Program-made: the position numbers and the translations under genes
The notes under the pieces: generated by a model
The model's database searches: none
What the model saw: only the letters and a program-made list of their open reading frames with translations
Told to the model about the DNA's origin: nothing
Part shown: positions 20,362-34,437 of the stretch, piece after piece
Position numbering within the stretch: position 1 is the stretch's first letter
Layout of the letters: each line of letters starts with the position of its first letter
Source: Helianthus annuus
Lineage: Eukaryota; Streptophyta; Magnoliopsida; Asterales; Asteraceae
Direction of reading: 5' to 3'
Length of the DNA: 64,000 bases
Assembly: GCF_002127325.2 (NCBI RefSeq)
Contig: NC_035437.2
Location: forward strand, 161,795,408-161,859,407

Positions 20362-23300
20362 CTGCACAACGTAATTGCATACCGTTCATCACCCGCTACA
20401 TGTTATACAACCTAACCGTGGTGTCTACTGTCTAGTGGTGTACATTTGTTTCCAGTACTTTATCCATGATGATATAGGATTCGTTATCACATGACATGCA
20501 CTCGCGACTAGATGTTCTCATAAAACCGAAAAAAAAATTAAACAAAAAAGCGCTTCGATTAAACCTAACGCAAAGTGACTAGACGTTTTTTACGTGGCGG
20601 GTTACACAACCCTCTAATGGATCACTTTGATTTTTATTTAAAGTTGCTAGTTTTAGACAATATAGTGATAGCTAGATAGTTAAAAAGCTTAAGTACAAGT
20701 TAAATGCGAATTAGTATGTATGATGCATTATATTAAAAGTAGCTAGTGGTATACTTACTGGAAGCAGCCTTACCTCTACCCGTAGGAATAGAGAGGCTGC
20801 TTCCGGGGGTCTCACTGGAAGCAACCTCTCTATTCCTACGGTGTAGAGGTAAGGCTGTCTACATCTACTCTCCTCAGACCCTACCTTAGCTTTGCCATTG
20901 GTGGAATTTACTGAGTATAATGATGATGAGATAGTGGTATACTTACAGTTGGATAAGGCCATCTGTAGTGAATGTTCCACCAGTCAAGCAGTACTTGTCT
21001 TGCTTCTTTTGGTAGTTTTCCTTTCTTCTTCTTGTTTGAAAATTCATGCTTCAGAGAACTGATATATTTACTGTATTTTCGTAGAAGTTTGTCCTTGAGA
21101 GCTCGGTCTTCATTCGTTGTCCAGTTGGATCCGCGCACTTCTGCTTCCCCTCTACTACTTTCATCTTCGTCTACACTTTCATCTGCTTTTCACAAAATCA
21201 AACCTAAGATCGATCATGCGATAACTATAAAGATATATGAGATCCGCAAGACTATCAACCAATAAAAAAATCGTCGTTTTGCTTAAAAGGTTAATATTGT
21301 AAAAAAAAAAAAAATTACATGTGTATCGTGAGCTACCTATATATACCTCGTATGAGCTACATATATGTACGTATCTTCACGAGCCATATATATAAAGGGA
21401 TCTTGTGAGAACTATATTTGAGAACTCAGAAAACTAATGTCACCCAATAAATTTTTATTTATTTAATTTTTTTTATTAAAAGGTTAGTATTGTAAAAAAT
21501 ATATGGAGGAGTTAAAATATAAAAAAGAGTTTAAATAAATCACGTTTTAGCCTTTGATCATGGAACGGACAGAACGGCCACGATTCATAAACCAGAAGAT
21601 ACATAAGAGAAACTTGATAAGGCATCCATTCGAATATGATCTAAAGAATAACAAGCAAGCAGTGAGGACCCATGATTTATTTTCTGGAGGCAATTGAAGG
21701 ACTTAAATGCGAATGCATGCAAGTGGTTCAGATGATAATTATAAAATAAACAGAACCAAATGAAGCACTTTTCAGGGTGTTGCAATATACATAAGTTTAG
21801 TGTCCGAAATGCATTTCAAAATTTCTAGAACAAAGGCAGTATAGTTGGCTAACTAATCAAGTGTTTGTTGGAAAATCAGTCCCAGACTCGAACACAAAAC
21901 ACACAATATAAATGAACTTGTTCAACTTTTTTATTATAATGAACCGAAAAATAAAAACCACATCATTTACAATAACTAACTATTTAAATAATATATTCTT
22001 AGTAATCCTAACTCAACTAAAACTCTATTTAAATAATCAAATAATTAAACTAACTAGATATCTCTATCTAAACAAACGTAACCCAAGAAATAAAATACCA
22101 ATAACTATATAGACCTAATAACTAGATAATTAAACCAAAACTAACTTTATCTTCAGCTCATTCGATTTAGTTCGAACCCACTTCAAACCCGATTAAGATA
22201 AACCCTCTAGTGTTACACGCAATCGTTACTTAGGGGAAACATAATGGGAGCGGAAGCTGGTTGCGTAAATGGCGTGCCACGCTAAGATAAACCCTTGAAA
22301 TTGTTTTGTTTTGCTTTGCTTTGCTTTATGATCATCAGATGTGAATGTGGTGTCTGGTATAATGAACATAGATTGTTCAAGACTAAGACTTAATGAAAAA
22401 TGAATGCAAATAATGAGATGCCTTCCTGCATTACCTCTATGTGAGTTATTCGGAATCAAACGTTTTCTGGACGCATTGTGTTATGTAATTAAGGGTGTTA
22501 AACGGGTCTTGTTCGCAAGTCGAACCCGACACAATCCCAAGACACGTGGACCCGAACACAACACCGAAAATATGTATAGGATCTACCTATATTGATAGAT
22601 TTACCTATATTATAGGAATCAGATGTTTTAACACAATAACATGTTATATAGGTACTACTTCTATATTAATCAATGGTAACACTTAAATATACATTATGGT
22701 AAGTTTTAAAGGTCACATGACAGTTGGGTAAAATTCATAATATTTTTGAGCTATAAAAGCAAAAGTGGAGTGGGCATCTTGGTTAAAATTTAACAGCTAA
22801 GCACTCAAAACATGTATATATATTTTTTCTTCGGATGTGTAAGGGATTTTTATAAATGGTCATGTTTTTACAAAAATGTTTTTGGTAGGGTTGGTTATTG
22901 AGTGATATATCCAACTTCAGTTTGTGCTTAGGTTCCACTACTAGAAAACTAGGCAATTGCGACCAAATTTTGCGACTAACATAAGACGGTCGCAAAATTA
23001 GTGACCGATTTGTGACTAAAACCAAAACAATCGCAAAATTAAAGACCAATCTAGATTCGATCGCAAAACAGTCGCAAATTTTGTGACCGTATTTTTGTGG
23101 TCGGAAAACAGTCGCAAATACAAGAAAAATAAAAAAATAGCAAAAGTTACGACCGTTTAAAGCAATCGCAAATAAAAAAAACAAAAGTTGCGACCGTATA
23201 AAACGGTCACAAATACGAGAAATATATAAAAAACAAAAGTTGCGACCATTTAACGCGGTCGCAGATACAAGAAAAAATAGAAAAAGCAAAAAAATATTCA

Positions 23301-24590
23301 TTAGTGTTTAGGGTAAAAACTGCAAATTATCATAAGTTGTGGGTTAAAACTGACAGTAGCCTCTAGTTGAGAAGCTTCAATCAGACGACGGAATCAAAAC
23401 AGATATGCAGATCTGTTAATCTTTCATCATCCTCATCTGCGACTCACGGTACATCTGCGACTCCGGCGATCATCCTCGTCACTCATCGATCTGATACCGT
23501 ACGTCTGGTATGTGTGACTCTTCATTTCCTTTAATAATCCGACTCAATGTTAGCAATCCGACGACTGATTCTGAATACGTGATTGAAGAAATCATCTCAC
23601 CAATCTGATTTTGAGGAGATCTGCCGCTCGAAGAAATCCTTTCGCCGATCTGATTCTGGCGACACTGATCATCATTTCCTTTAAGGTTAGGTTTCGTCTA
23701 TAAGGTTATATCATTGTTAACGGTTTAGATTCATTACACTGTATCGAATTGCTAGGGTTATGGAAGCTAGAGGTTGTGATTTTGTTTTGTTTGTGTTTGA
23801 TTAACTGATTGAGTTCTAGTTTTAGGTTTTACAGAAATTTGAGCTCCTGACTCTGTATGTTTCTTTGATCAAATTTTAATCATAGGTTCTACGGAAATTA
23901 GGATTACTCAACAATTGAATCTGTTTTTTGTGTTGTGTTTCTGAAAGTGAAATTAGGATTATTCGACAATTGAATTTCAGTTTTAGGTTTTAGAGAAATT
24001 AGAGGTCCCGACTCTGTTTTTCTTCGTGTTTAATTGTGTTTTGGAAAGTGAAATTAGGACTATTGATCTGATTATAATTTTAGGTTTTACAGAAATTAGA
24101 GCTCCTGATCATGTGTTTCTTCTTGCATGTTCGTATTCAGGTTTTTAGGAAAGTGGAATTAGGATAAGTAAGCGAATATAATTCGTTGTTTGAATTTTAA
24201 TCTTAGGTTTTACAGAAGTAAGAGCTCCTGACTCTGTTTTTCTTGTGTATTCGTATCAATTTGTGTTTAAATTAGGCTTTACAAAAATTAAAACTGTTGG
24301 CTCTGTTTTTATTTTTGTGTGTTCGTATTCAATTGTGATTAGTAAAGTGAAAGTAGGCCCGTCGTTTGCCTTCCACGCCGGTAGAAATCCTGTCGCCCCA
24401 CACACAACGCTAAATACAGGGTGGTTTAATGGACTGGCCTCCATGTCAGATATCCACGTTCACACCGTATTTTCTAACCCAAAAGGACAGAATTACACTT
24501 TCATTATTTATTTTATTATTATCTTGACACGCAAGAATAATGAGTTTCAATAAACCAAAGTGTTTGGTTCTGTACATGCCAATTTTACAA

Positions 24591-24628
<38 letters not shown>

Positions 24629-27600
24629 AAAACTCTCGATTTCGACTCCCACACACACACACAGATGATCTAGTTGCCGAATCACCAACTCACGTCGTTT
24701 CTTCGCAAATCATCCTCATCAATCTTCAGATCACATCCTCATAGATCCAGGTATGATATCGCTCGCTCGCTTTATCTATCTATCGACCTATACATACACG
24801 TATTTATGTATATATCGTGTTTACTGCGTCATCTATGTTAGTTGTTTGTTCAATCGTTCGTTGATCTTCTTCAATGCAGCAGGCAAATTAGCTACGTAAG
24901 GTCCATGTGTTTCCCCTAACGGTGTTGCTAACATGCACCTCCTTTAGGAACCAACGAACTACTACGTGTGTGAGTGTGGTGGACCGGTAATTAGGTGTTT
25001 GTTGCTGAATTGATAGGTGCTGTTGTGTGATGATGTCGGCTAATCAGGTGGTGAAATTACGGAGAAAAGAGTTAGCGGCATGCATGACATGCCCTATCTG
25101 CAATAAATTGTTGCGAGATGCTACTACTGTTCCTGAATGTCTTCATACGTGTGAGTCTGTTTATCTGTTTGGTATTGTTTTATCCATTTCGATCGTAATT
25201 CTCGATTCGCCACTACGAGTTTGACTTTGTAGTATCACAATTGGGCTTCTTCGTGATTTATAGATTATTATTCATGTTGACTGTCAAAATAATTGTGTGT
25301 TTGTCTTGTTAAGTTGATTGATGTGACTATAGGAATGATTCAGTTACTTGTCAAAATATGTCATGAAATGTAGGGTGCAGGCCAATTGAAACTTAAGTTT
25401 TATTTAGGGGTTAAACATGCATGCAATTCTGATTGAAGATTATGTAAATATGTGTTATGAAGATAATTATTTGATTATAATCTAGTGTTAATTAGGTAAC
25501 ATGTTAATGGTAATGCTTATCTTACTGTAGTTTTATATGATTAATTTCATACTGGTTGCATAAGAAATAGTAGTCAAATGAAAGAGGATTTCTTTCAAAC
25601 ACTTAACATCAGTTATCAAAGGTGAGTTTGGATCTTTGTACTCTCTTTGGGGTTCAAACATGGTGTTTGGGTAAGATGATAAAGCTTTGAATAATCGATT
25701 TGATACTGTGTTAATGGGCACGTGTTTGAAGAAATGCAAAGGCCCGATACACCTTTGTACAACATTAAGGCTTACTTGCCCGTTGTCGAGTCATTTGGGT
25801 TTTCAGGTGCATCGAGGGCGGTGACTTCGGGTCAAGCCTTTTCCCGCAATCGGTGTTTGACCATTGGGAAATGATGTCTTCTGACCCGTTGGAACCGGGG
25901 TCGCAAGCTACCGCACTTGTGGCTAGTATTCGCAAGAGAAAAGGGTTAAAGGAACAGCTCACTCCCCTCTCTGAATTTGAGGACAAGCTGTAAGTTGGTG
26001 GTTAAGAAAAGAGGTTAATAAATAAGAAAATATTATTTGTGTGAGTATTATAAGTTAGTATCTTTAATAGTTAAAATTTTTCTGTTAATGTTATAACTAT
26101 ATAGGGTCATGCTGCCTTAGTAGGATATGCAGCTTACATCCTATGAATCTATGATGTCTTATTTTCTGTAATGTGTGTTTAATTAATATGTCGAGTTTGT
26201 GTTAAAGTTTTCAGTTTTAGTGTTGTTTAAGCTAATCTTTGTGGGTTTCTATTATCCGTTTTAAGCATCTGAGTGGAGGTGAACACGGACCAAACTTGAC
26301 CGGGTCTATACGGGACCGGAAACTGGAAGTGAGGGGAAAGGGATACCTTCTCGGATCGTTAGTGGCGGGTTTTGGTGGTGGTTAGGGGAGTGACGAAGAT
26401 GGCCTCAAGAGCTCCGACGAAACATCAAGTGTTACAGCCATAAGAGAAGCAGATTCACATCAGAAAATTACTCCGTCTCCGGTAACTTCCTTACTGTCTC
26501 TCTAAAATCATTTCAGTTTCACACTCTCTCTTTATATACACACACATATACGTATTGTTTTGTATAAATTTTTAAATAAATTATCTCTTACATGGTTATT
26601 TCACAATTCCACCTTCACTGTGAAATTTGTGTTTTAGGGTTTAGGCTTGTTAGTGATGCTGTTGTTACATTGACGACGTTTCTGGATAAGCAAATTGGAT
26701 TTAAATGATCGGCGAGGTTTAGTAGTTTCAATGTTTGATTGTGAAATATTTGTTAATTTGTGTTTGATAGTGGATTTGTTGTGTTTTGAAAGCGCAGCGT
26801 CACAAGCGAGCAAGCATTGAGTTTGTTCAGGAGCCTTCAACGATTGTAAGTAATTTTTAATTATGCACGAATTTAGTTGTTTCTGATGCTTAATTTCTTG
26901 ATTGATGAATCAATTTTTGGTTTAAGTGATGTGACGGATGCAAAATCGCTAAATTTGCTACCTCAGGTAGGTTACGTCTGCAATTGAGGAGTTATTAGTA
27001 GCACAGGGAGAACCATTGGTAACTGATTTGAGCATAGAGTTGTTCTAAAGTTATGCTTATTAGGTTTTATATGCTTTGTGTTTGTACTTTTTACATATGG
27101 TACAACTATCTAGCTTACTTTTAGCTCCACGTTTTGACTACGGGTGTAAATTTTTCCTTTGACTCTCTTTCTTTAGTTAATAATAATATGTGTTACTGAT
27201 TTCAGCCCATCTGCTTTTGAGCAGGTAAAAATAGGTAAAAAAAAATGGAACGGGTCAAATCACTCAAATGGCTGGAACAGGTCAATGGTTGGCCAAAGTG
27301 TACCTAAAAGAATCCAGAAATTATTGCATGTACATATGGACCACAGCCTATCCATTTGGAACATAAGATTAAACTTTTGGGAAATAGTCCAGTTGGAAAT
27401 GCGTCTTATGATGTGTTGGTGGATGTCCCGTTTCCAGTACAAAGGGAACTTGATACTGAGAAAGGTAAAGAGATTGAAGCTTGTGATGAAGCGATATGTA
27501 CTTCAATTAGGAAGATTAATGAACATCGTAAAAGGCGAGCTTTTTTCCTTGGGTTTAGTCAGTCACCTGTTGAGTTTATTAGTCATATATCTTAAATAAC

Positions 27601-30600
27601 CCTTTAATACTGAAAAGGAAAATTGTAAATGTGTAATTGCCTATCATCCTTATTTGTGATTTTAGTTTAAACGTGAATTAGGAGGTTTTTTGCATTAAAA
27701 ATACAAATTGGGTGTCCTTAATGATCAGACCCGACCTAATACATGCATCAAATTGTTTATTTTTGTAGGTTACTGGAGAGCCTTTAATGCAAAGGAAGGA
27801 TGATACTGCAGCAGTTCTCAAATCAAGGTTGGAAGCTTTTCACCGCCAAACAGAGCCTCTAAGTGTTAGTTTATTTGTTAAAAATCCAAAATTTTTCTAA
27901 ATGGATGTAACATATATATTTATAATACCTTTCCACAAAAGACAAAACAATAATCCCTGTCGAGTATGTATTAATACTAATAATACATATCATTTTATTT
28001 CTGGTGTTGAAAGTTGGTACGTAGGCCATTTCAACTTGAAACATCAAACATCTCACCAAAAGGGTTGGGTAATGGGCTAGGGGTAATTTATTTTTTAATA
28101 TGGGTTCTATTAACCCGCAACCACTTTTTGGCACGCATACATATATTATAAATAATTTTATGAGTCAGGTATGAGTTTTTTACACTTTTTGGCATGCATA
28201 CATACTTTAGACTTTGTATGTAGGGCTGCAAACGAACCGAACTTTCAGCGAACGGTTCGTGAACCGTTCGGCCGGGAAGTTCGTTTGTGTTCGTTCGTTT
28301 AGTGAATGAACAAACACAAACTAGAGATTCTGTTCGTTTAACTAAAATGAAGGAACACAAGCAGAGGCCCCGTTCTTCGTTCATTTATGTTTATGTTCGT
28401 AAATGTTCCGTTATGTTTGTGTTCTTTTATGCTCATTTGTGTTCGACAGTTCATCAGGGTTCTTAATTTTTATATCTTAGTCAAATACTTCAAAATTCCC
28501 ACTAATAAAATGTTTAATAAATATTAGTGTATTGCATATTACAAGCCTTTTAATATATATGTTTGTTTCTATTCATGAACGTTGGTTTGTGTTTGATTGA
28601 ACGCAAGGAAAACGGTGAACATAAAGGAAAACAGGCCCGTTTCTTTCACTTACGAGGTTGCGTTTGTCGAAAGTGACATCAAGTGGCCATCGAGATGGGA
28701 TGCTTATTAAAAGATGGTGGGAGCGAAAGTGCATTGGTTCTCGATTTTGAACTCGTTTATGGTTATCACTTTCTTGGCAGGTATCGTCCTTGTGATCTTT
28801 TTAAGAACGGTTAGACGGGATTTGACTCACTACGAGGAGTTAGACAAGGAGGCACAAGCGCAGATGAACGAAGAATTATCGGGTTGGAAGCTCGTCGTAG
28901 CTGACGTTTTCCGTGCTCCCAGCAACCCGGGACTTCTAAGCGTAATGGTTGGAAACGTGGTTCAGATTCTCGGAATGGCAGTTGTGACGATCATGTTTGC
29001 CGCCCTCGGGTTCATGTCTCCCGCTTCGCGTGGGACTCTGGTGACCGGTATGCTAATCTTCTACATGGTTCTCGGAAATTCAGCCGATTACGTTGCTGTA
29101 CGTATGTGGTGAACGATCTTCTGTGGGGACCACAGAGGATGGGTCTCGATTTCTTGGAAGGTCGCCTGTTTTTCCCCGGTATCGCGTTTTAACAAAATAC
29201 CAATACATTGATATATGTACTTCACCTCCTTTTGTTAAACTAGCTTTTAGTCGTATTATGCTATAAAAGACATATGAACGTTGTTCCCGGTAGGTACATG
29301 TACACATTAAGAGACACTTGATATGTGAACTGCCAGAAACCGATAGTGGCATCAAACAATGGTGTAGAGACAGATTTGTCGAAAAGGTATTATTAACACA
29401 TTATTGGCACTTGTGATTTGATAAATAATAACATTATGTGAAAAATGGTCCGGTCAGACATATTGGGTTAGAGCTTCATGGAAAATGAGTTATTTTGGTT
29501 TGGCTGACCGTAATATTTTTTGTTTGAAATTTGTAAATTTTGTGGTTTTATACATTGAAAGTATCTTGCAGTTATTGTTAAATGGGATAAAATGTTAGAA
29601 TGGGTTATGGTTCGTAATAGGCGTCATTATTGAATATGATATTAGTCCGGACACCCGCCGCAACGTGCGGGCATTCCCACTAGTATAATTCTAACTATTA
29701 ATCATGTTTTGCTATTTAAGTGTAGTTGAGGGACTGCACAAGCTCTTCAATTGCCGGATGTTGCCCTCAAACAAAAGGTATACGTAAAGCGCTTATTTAT
29801 CGTCGTTATTACTGATTACTGATGCCATTGATCTGGCCAGAATTGTTGATCGTCATTATTACTGTTATGCTAGGTAGGGTTATCTTTCAAAACATCATTC
29901 AGTTCTTTTTATTCTACAAAAACATATATGATTTTTGTATTTATTTTGTTCGACTTTTAAAATAATGTATGTTTCATTTTCTTGAGATTATTTGCAGGTG
30001 GTTTAATTTTGTTTTATTTTTTCGTTTTACAGAAAATGCTATTGCCGTGTGGACTTCCACCAGAAAGAGAAGAGGATTAAAGGGCGGTTTATTCTACATA
30101 TGTGGAGGTTTAGGCTGTGTTTATGAGTGCATTATTGACTAAATGTGACAGGATAATTTGTATCTTTATGGTATCCTGATATAGATGTCTTATGTACTGT
30201 TTCACCATGCACTAATGTTTTCGTTCAAAACATGTTTTTTTTAAGTATATTTTTTATTGTTATGATAACTTTGGTATTTGATGTTTCAAGTGGGATTTTT
30301 TATATAATTGTGAAAATTTGATAATATGTAAAATTTAAAATTGACATTATATGCAGGTCAAAATAGAAAATGGACAAAAATAATTTTTAAAAAAATAAAT
30401 AAAAAATTGCGACCGCAAAAACGGTCGCAATTTTTCAAAAGGCAAGCAGTTGCAAAATGGTCGCAGTTTGTAAAAGTCAGGCGGTCGGAAAACGATCGCA
30501 GTTTGTAAAAGGCATGCGGTCGGAATTCGGTCAAAGGCATGCGGTCGGAATTCGGTCGCATCAAGACCGTCGCAACCGAAGTCCCACAAAACCAGGAACA

Positions 30601-33600
30601 GTCGCAATATTTGTGACCATTATTAAAGTCGCAAAACCCTGGTCGCAAAAGATAGCAGCAGTCGCAACTTAGTCGGAATAGAGCAATTGCGACGGGTGTT
30701 TTTCCGATTGTAGTTCCGGTCGGAAAACGGTCGCAACAGGGCAATTGTGATTGGTTTGCGACCAAAATTGCGGTCGGAAAAACCAAGTTTTCTAGTAGTG
30801 TTCGCAGCTAAACGAATCTGATCAAGATGGGAGTTGAAATCTGAGCTCAAACTCGGCTCGTAAAAAGCTTGAGCCAACACATTTTTTTTTTTAATTTTAA
30901 TAAAAATATTACTTTTACATAAATGCTAAATTTATAAACATATCCAACACTAGCCAAACCAATAAACTTGAATTAATTTAAAAAGTTGGCTTAGAAAAAA
31001 AGATTAAGAGTATATTTGGTTTCAAATCCTTTTTCACGTACTCTATATAGAGAGAGACACATAAAGAGACAGAGGGAAAGGGTGTGTGAATATTAGCTTA
31101 TTTGATTTATAACTTATACACACACCCTTTGTAACATTTTTGTAAGCTACAAAGAACTTTTAACATTTTTGTTTTTGACCACAACTTTATATGAGTTTTT
31201 TATTTTAGCAACAATCCATCTTTTAGTTTTTATGTTTTTTTAGTTTAGATTTAAAACTTAATATATAATACTATATTACATTATTCTGTGTATATTAATA
31301 AATGAATGAAATGAACACTAAACAAACCATAATATAATAAAATATTATATACAGTTTTTTTATAGTTTTATTATCTTAATATTATAATAATTGTTATCTC
31401 CTTTACTTTTTAAGTCTGATAAGTTTGGTGTTGATCAGTACTTATATCGAAAATACCGATTCGTTATCGGTACATGAAGGTAAAAACCAACACCAGCCTG
31501 GTACATAAAACGCCAAATGTCGGTACCGGATTGAGTTTGATAATCTTTTAGTTCGAGAAATTTGGTACTGCTACCCAGTACCATTTGCTCATCCCTGATC
31601 ACGGGTACTGTACGAACACCAACGGTATCGTACAATTTTTTTTAGTTTCAGGGGTAGGGATGAGCTCGGTGCCAACTGATACCAAATCGGTATTGGTACC
31701 GAAAATACCGGTTACGGTATCGGTATATGAAGGTAAAAACCGGTAGCGAACCGGTACTAGGAACGCCAAACGTCAGTACCGAACTGGTACTTAGGATCTT
31801 TCGGTTCAGGAAATTTGGTACCGGTACGCATTGCTATTTGCTCATCTCTGACTACGGGCTTCTACCGAACAACATCATTACCATACAACTCTTTTAGTTG
31901 ATTTTCTTTCGGTTATTTTTTAGTGTTTTTTTTTTTTCTACATTTTCTTTTTAATTATTCTTGTCAGCGATTTCGTGTGCAACGCGCTCGTAGTGATTTC
32001 AAACACATATAAACACAGACTAAATAACAAAACAAGTTCGCCGCAACGCAGTGACGATTTCCATAACTAGTTATACATATTAAAGTTAAGTCTCCATGAA
32101 CAGTAATAAAACATTTTTATAATATTGTTTATAAATTTGATAGTTATATTAGTTAATTATATTATACATATATTATCTATATGAATAGAAAGTTACGATG
32201 AACAGTACTTCAATATTTTATTTAATATTGGTTCTTTTAGTTTTCATTATTTTACTTCTTTATTACTTTAATTTATTTTAATCATATTTATTCTTATATT
32301 ATTTTTATGATACGGTCAAAGTATGTGTTATCAAACAAAATACTATAAAAATGAATGCATATCGGTACCTATTTCGTCCGGTTCATTCGGTAGAATATCG
32401 TAACGGTAGGGTGTCAGTTTATGGAAAGGATTAATAATAAAATTAAATATTGGTACCGATTGATAAATTTGTTGTTTAATCGGTTTCAATTCGGTTTGGT
32501 ACAATAGCGATACAACGTCCGTTTTCAAAAAAAAATATTGCAATGTTGAAATATAATAAACAAAGAATGCAAACGAACATAACCAATATCAACTGAACAA
32601 GATTATTAGTTCATTACTGGTATTGATATTCGTTTTTGTTGTTTTCGACTGATATTATGTTTCCTCTTTGGAATGATACTATAGCAAATGCCGGTACCGT
32701 AACAAATCGAATTAATACCGATTGATTCCCGCCGCGAAGCGCGAGGCAATCTTACTATTAATATTAAAGTTAAGTCTCCATGAACAGTAATAAAACATTT
32801 TTATAATATTGTTTATAAATTTGATAGTTATATTAGTTAATTATATTATACATATTAAAGTTAAGTGTCCATGAACAGTAATAAAACATTTTTATAATAT
32901 TGTTTATAAATTTGATAGTTATATTAGTTAATTGATTTTTATTGGACAGATATAGATTCGGTTTATTACGATACCAGTACGATATACGCACTCGGTATAG
33001 AAATTAACATATGTTTTACATCGATCAAATATGATAAAAATGAACACCGATACTAACACCGATGTTGTTCAAACGCTATCAATCGGTTGAGAGTCACGGT
33101 AGTTATATCATTGCAGACAAAGTGGATAAAATGAAAAAAATGAAACTAGAAAGCATAAAAATAAGTACAAATACCGTGATATAGTGTCAGTTTATTTAAA
33201 GAGAACACAATAAAATAAATATGGATATCGAAAGCGTTAGATGTCAATTTATAGAACACAAACGAATCGAATCGAACCGAATAGAAATGATGCAACGGAA
33301 CATCAGTATCTGTATCGATATTCGTTTTTAATTGTTCCTGATCGATGTAAAGTTTTCTCTTTCAATTACAATAGCGAGTATCGGTATCGTAATAAGCCAA
33401 ACTGATACCAACCAAATTCCCACCGCAAAGCGCGGGAGAATATCACTAGTTAGATACTATTATAAAGTTGGAATTGTTATGAATGAGTCATTTATATGGT
33501 GACTCTCCACATACATAACTCCTATCTCTTCAATTTCTTTTGTATTAATATATATGCATAAATATATAGAGGCATTTGTATATGGTGATGATAGATTAAT

Positions 33601-34399
33601 GAATAAGAACTCATGTTCTCTTATTCTCCATATTCTTGTTCTCTACATGATCTCTATAGCCTTGTTCTCTCATATTTATTAGAGTTATATATTGGTTGCT
33701 AATAGACCGTTGATTTACAACACGTTATCAGCACGACGGTGTTTTTCTGAAAGCCTTGTATATATTAAATCACATCTTGTAAGCTACGAAGAACTTTTAA
33801 CATTTTTATTTTTGAACACAACTTTATATGGGTTTTTTTTATTTTAGCAACAATCCATCTTTTAGTTTTTATGTTTTTTTAATTTAGATTTAAAACTTAA
33901 TATATAATACTATATTACATTGACAATTTCAATATATTAATATTTAATATTATATTTATTATTACTTTTTAGCATCTTCAATATTTTTTAGCTTTCTAAA
34001 ATACGATACTTTTTGAATTATATGACTATGTCATTATAGTGTTCTTATTTTTATTTAGGTTTTGATAAAAATTTTACTTAAAATCGAGTTGTAAATAGTA
34101 ATATACAAGTGATCGAAACACAAACATATGTGTCATCAAAGTTGTCTCACGGTTTAGTGTTTTATATAAATTGATGCAATTGACTCTTTTTCATTATAAC
34201 TGTATTATAAATTTCCCAATATATCGTTGCGACATTCTTACTTTTCTTTACATTTCGATAAAAGTTGATGTTTTTATATAAACTGATGCACTAAGCAGTT
34301 AAAGCGGTAAAATAGCGGATAGGGTCAAGGTCCGCTATACGATATATCGGTTATAGCGGTAGTATAATGGTAATTTTTATACCATGCATAATTTATGTA

Positions 34400-34437
<38 letters not shown>

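Larger units (their letters stand above)
22936..30800. mobile_element. Pack-CACTA: CACTA transposon with captured gene pieces
   Basis: Terminal inverted repeats are CACTACTAGAAAACT at 22936 and its exact complement ending at 30800. The target duplication is TTC on both sides (22933-22935 and 30801-30803). Clusters of GCGACCG/CGGTCGCAA motifs at both ends are the subterminal transposase-binding repeats typical of the superfamily. No transposase was found inside, so it depends on another element. The interior carries fragments of at least five plant genes, all on the plus strand, antisense to the KNOX gene in whose intron it lies. Confidence 0.93.

Noticed and set aside
22783..23301. 172-codon minus-strand ORF
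   Set aside because: It is a translation of the GCGACC subterminal repeats of the CACTA element; its peptide is repetitive and matches nothing.
30347..30880. Several ORFs of 70-142 codons on both strands
   Set aside because: They overlap each other across the right CACTA subterminal repeats and are composition artefacts.
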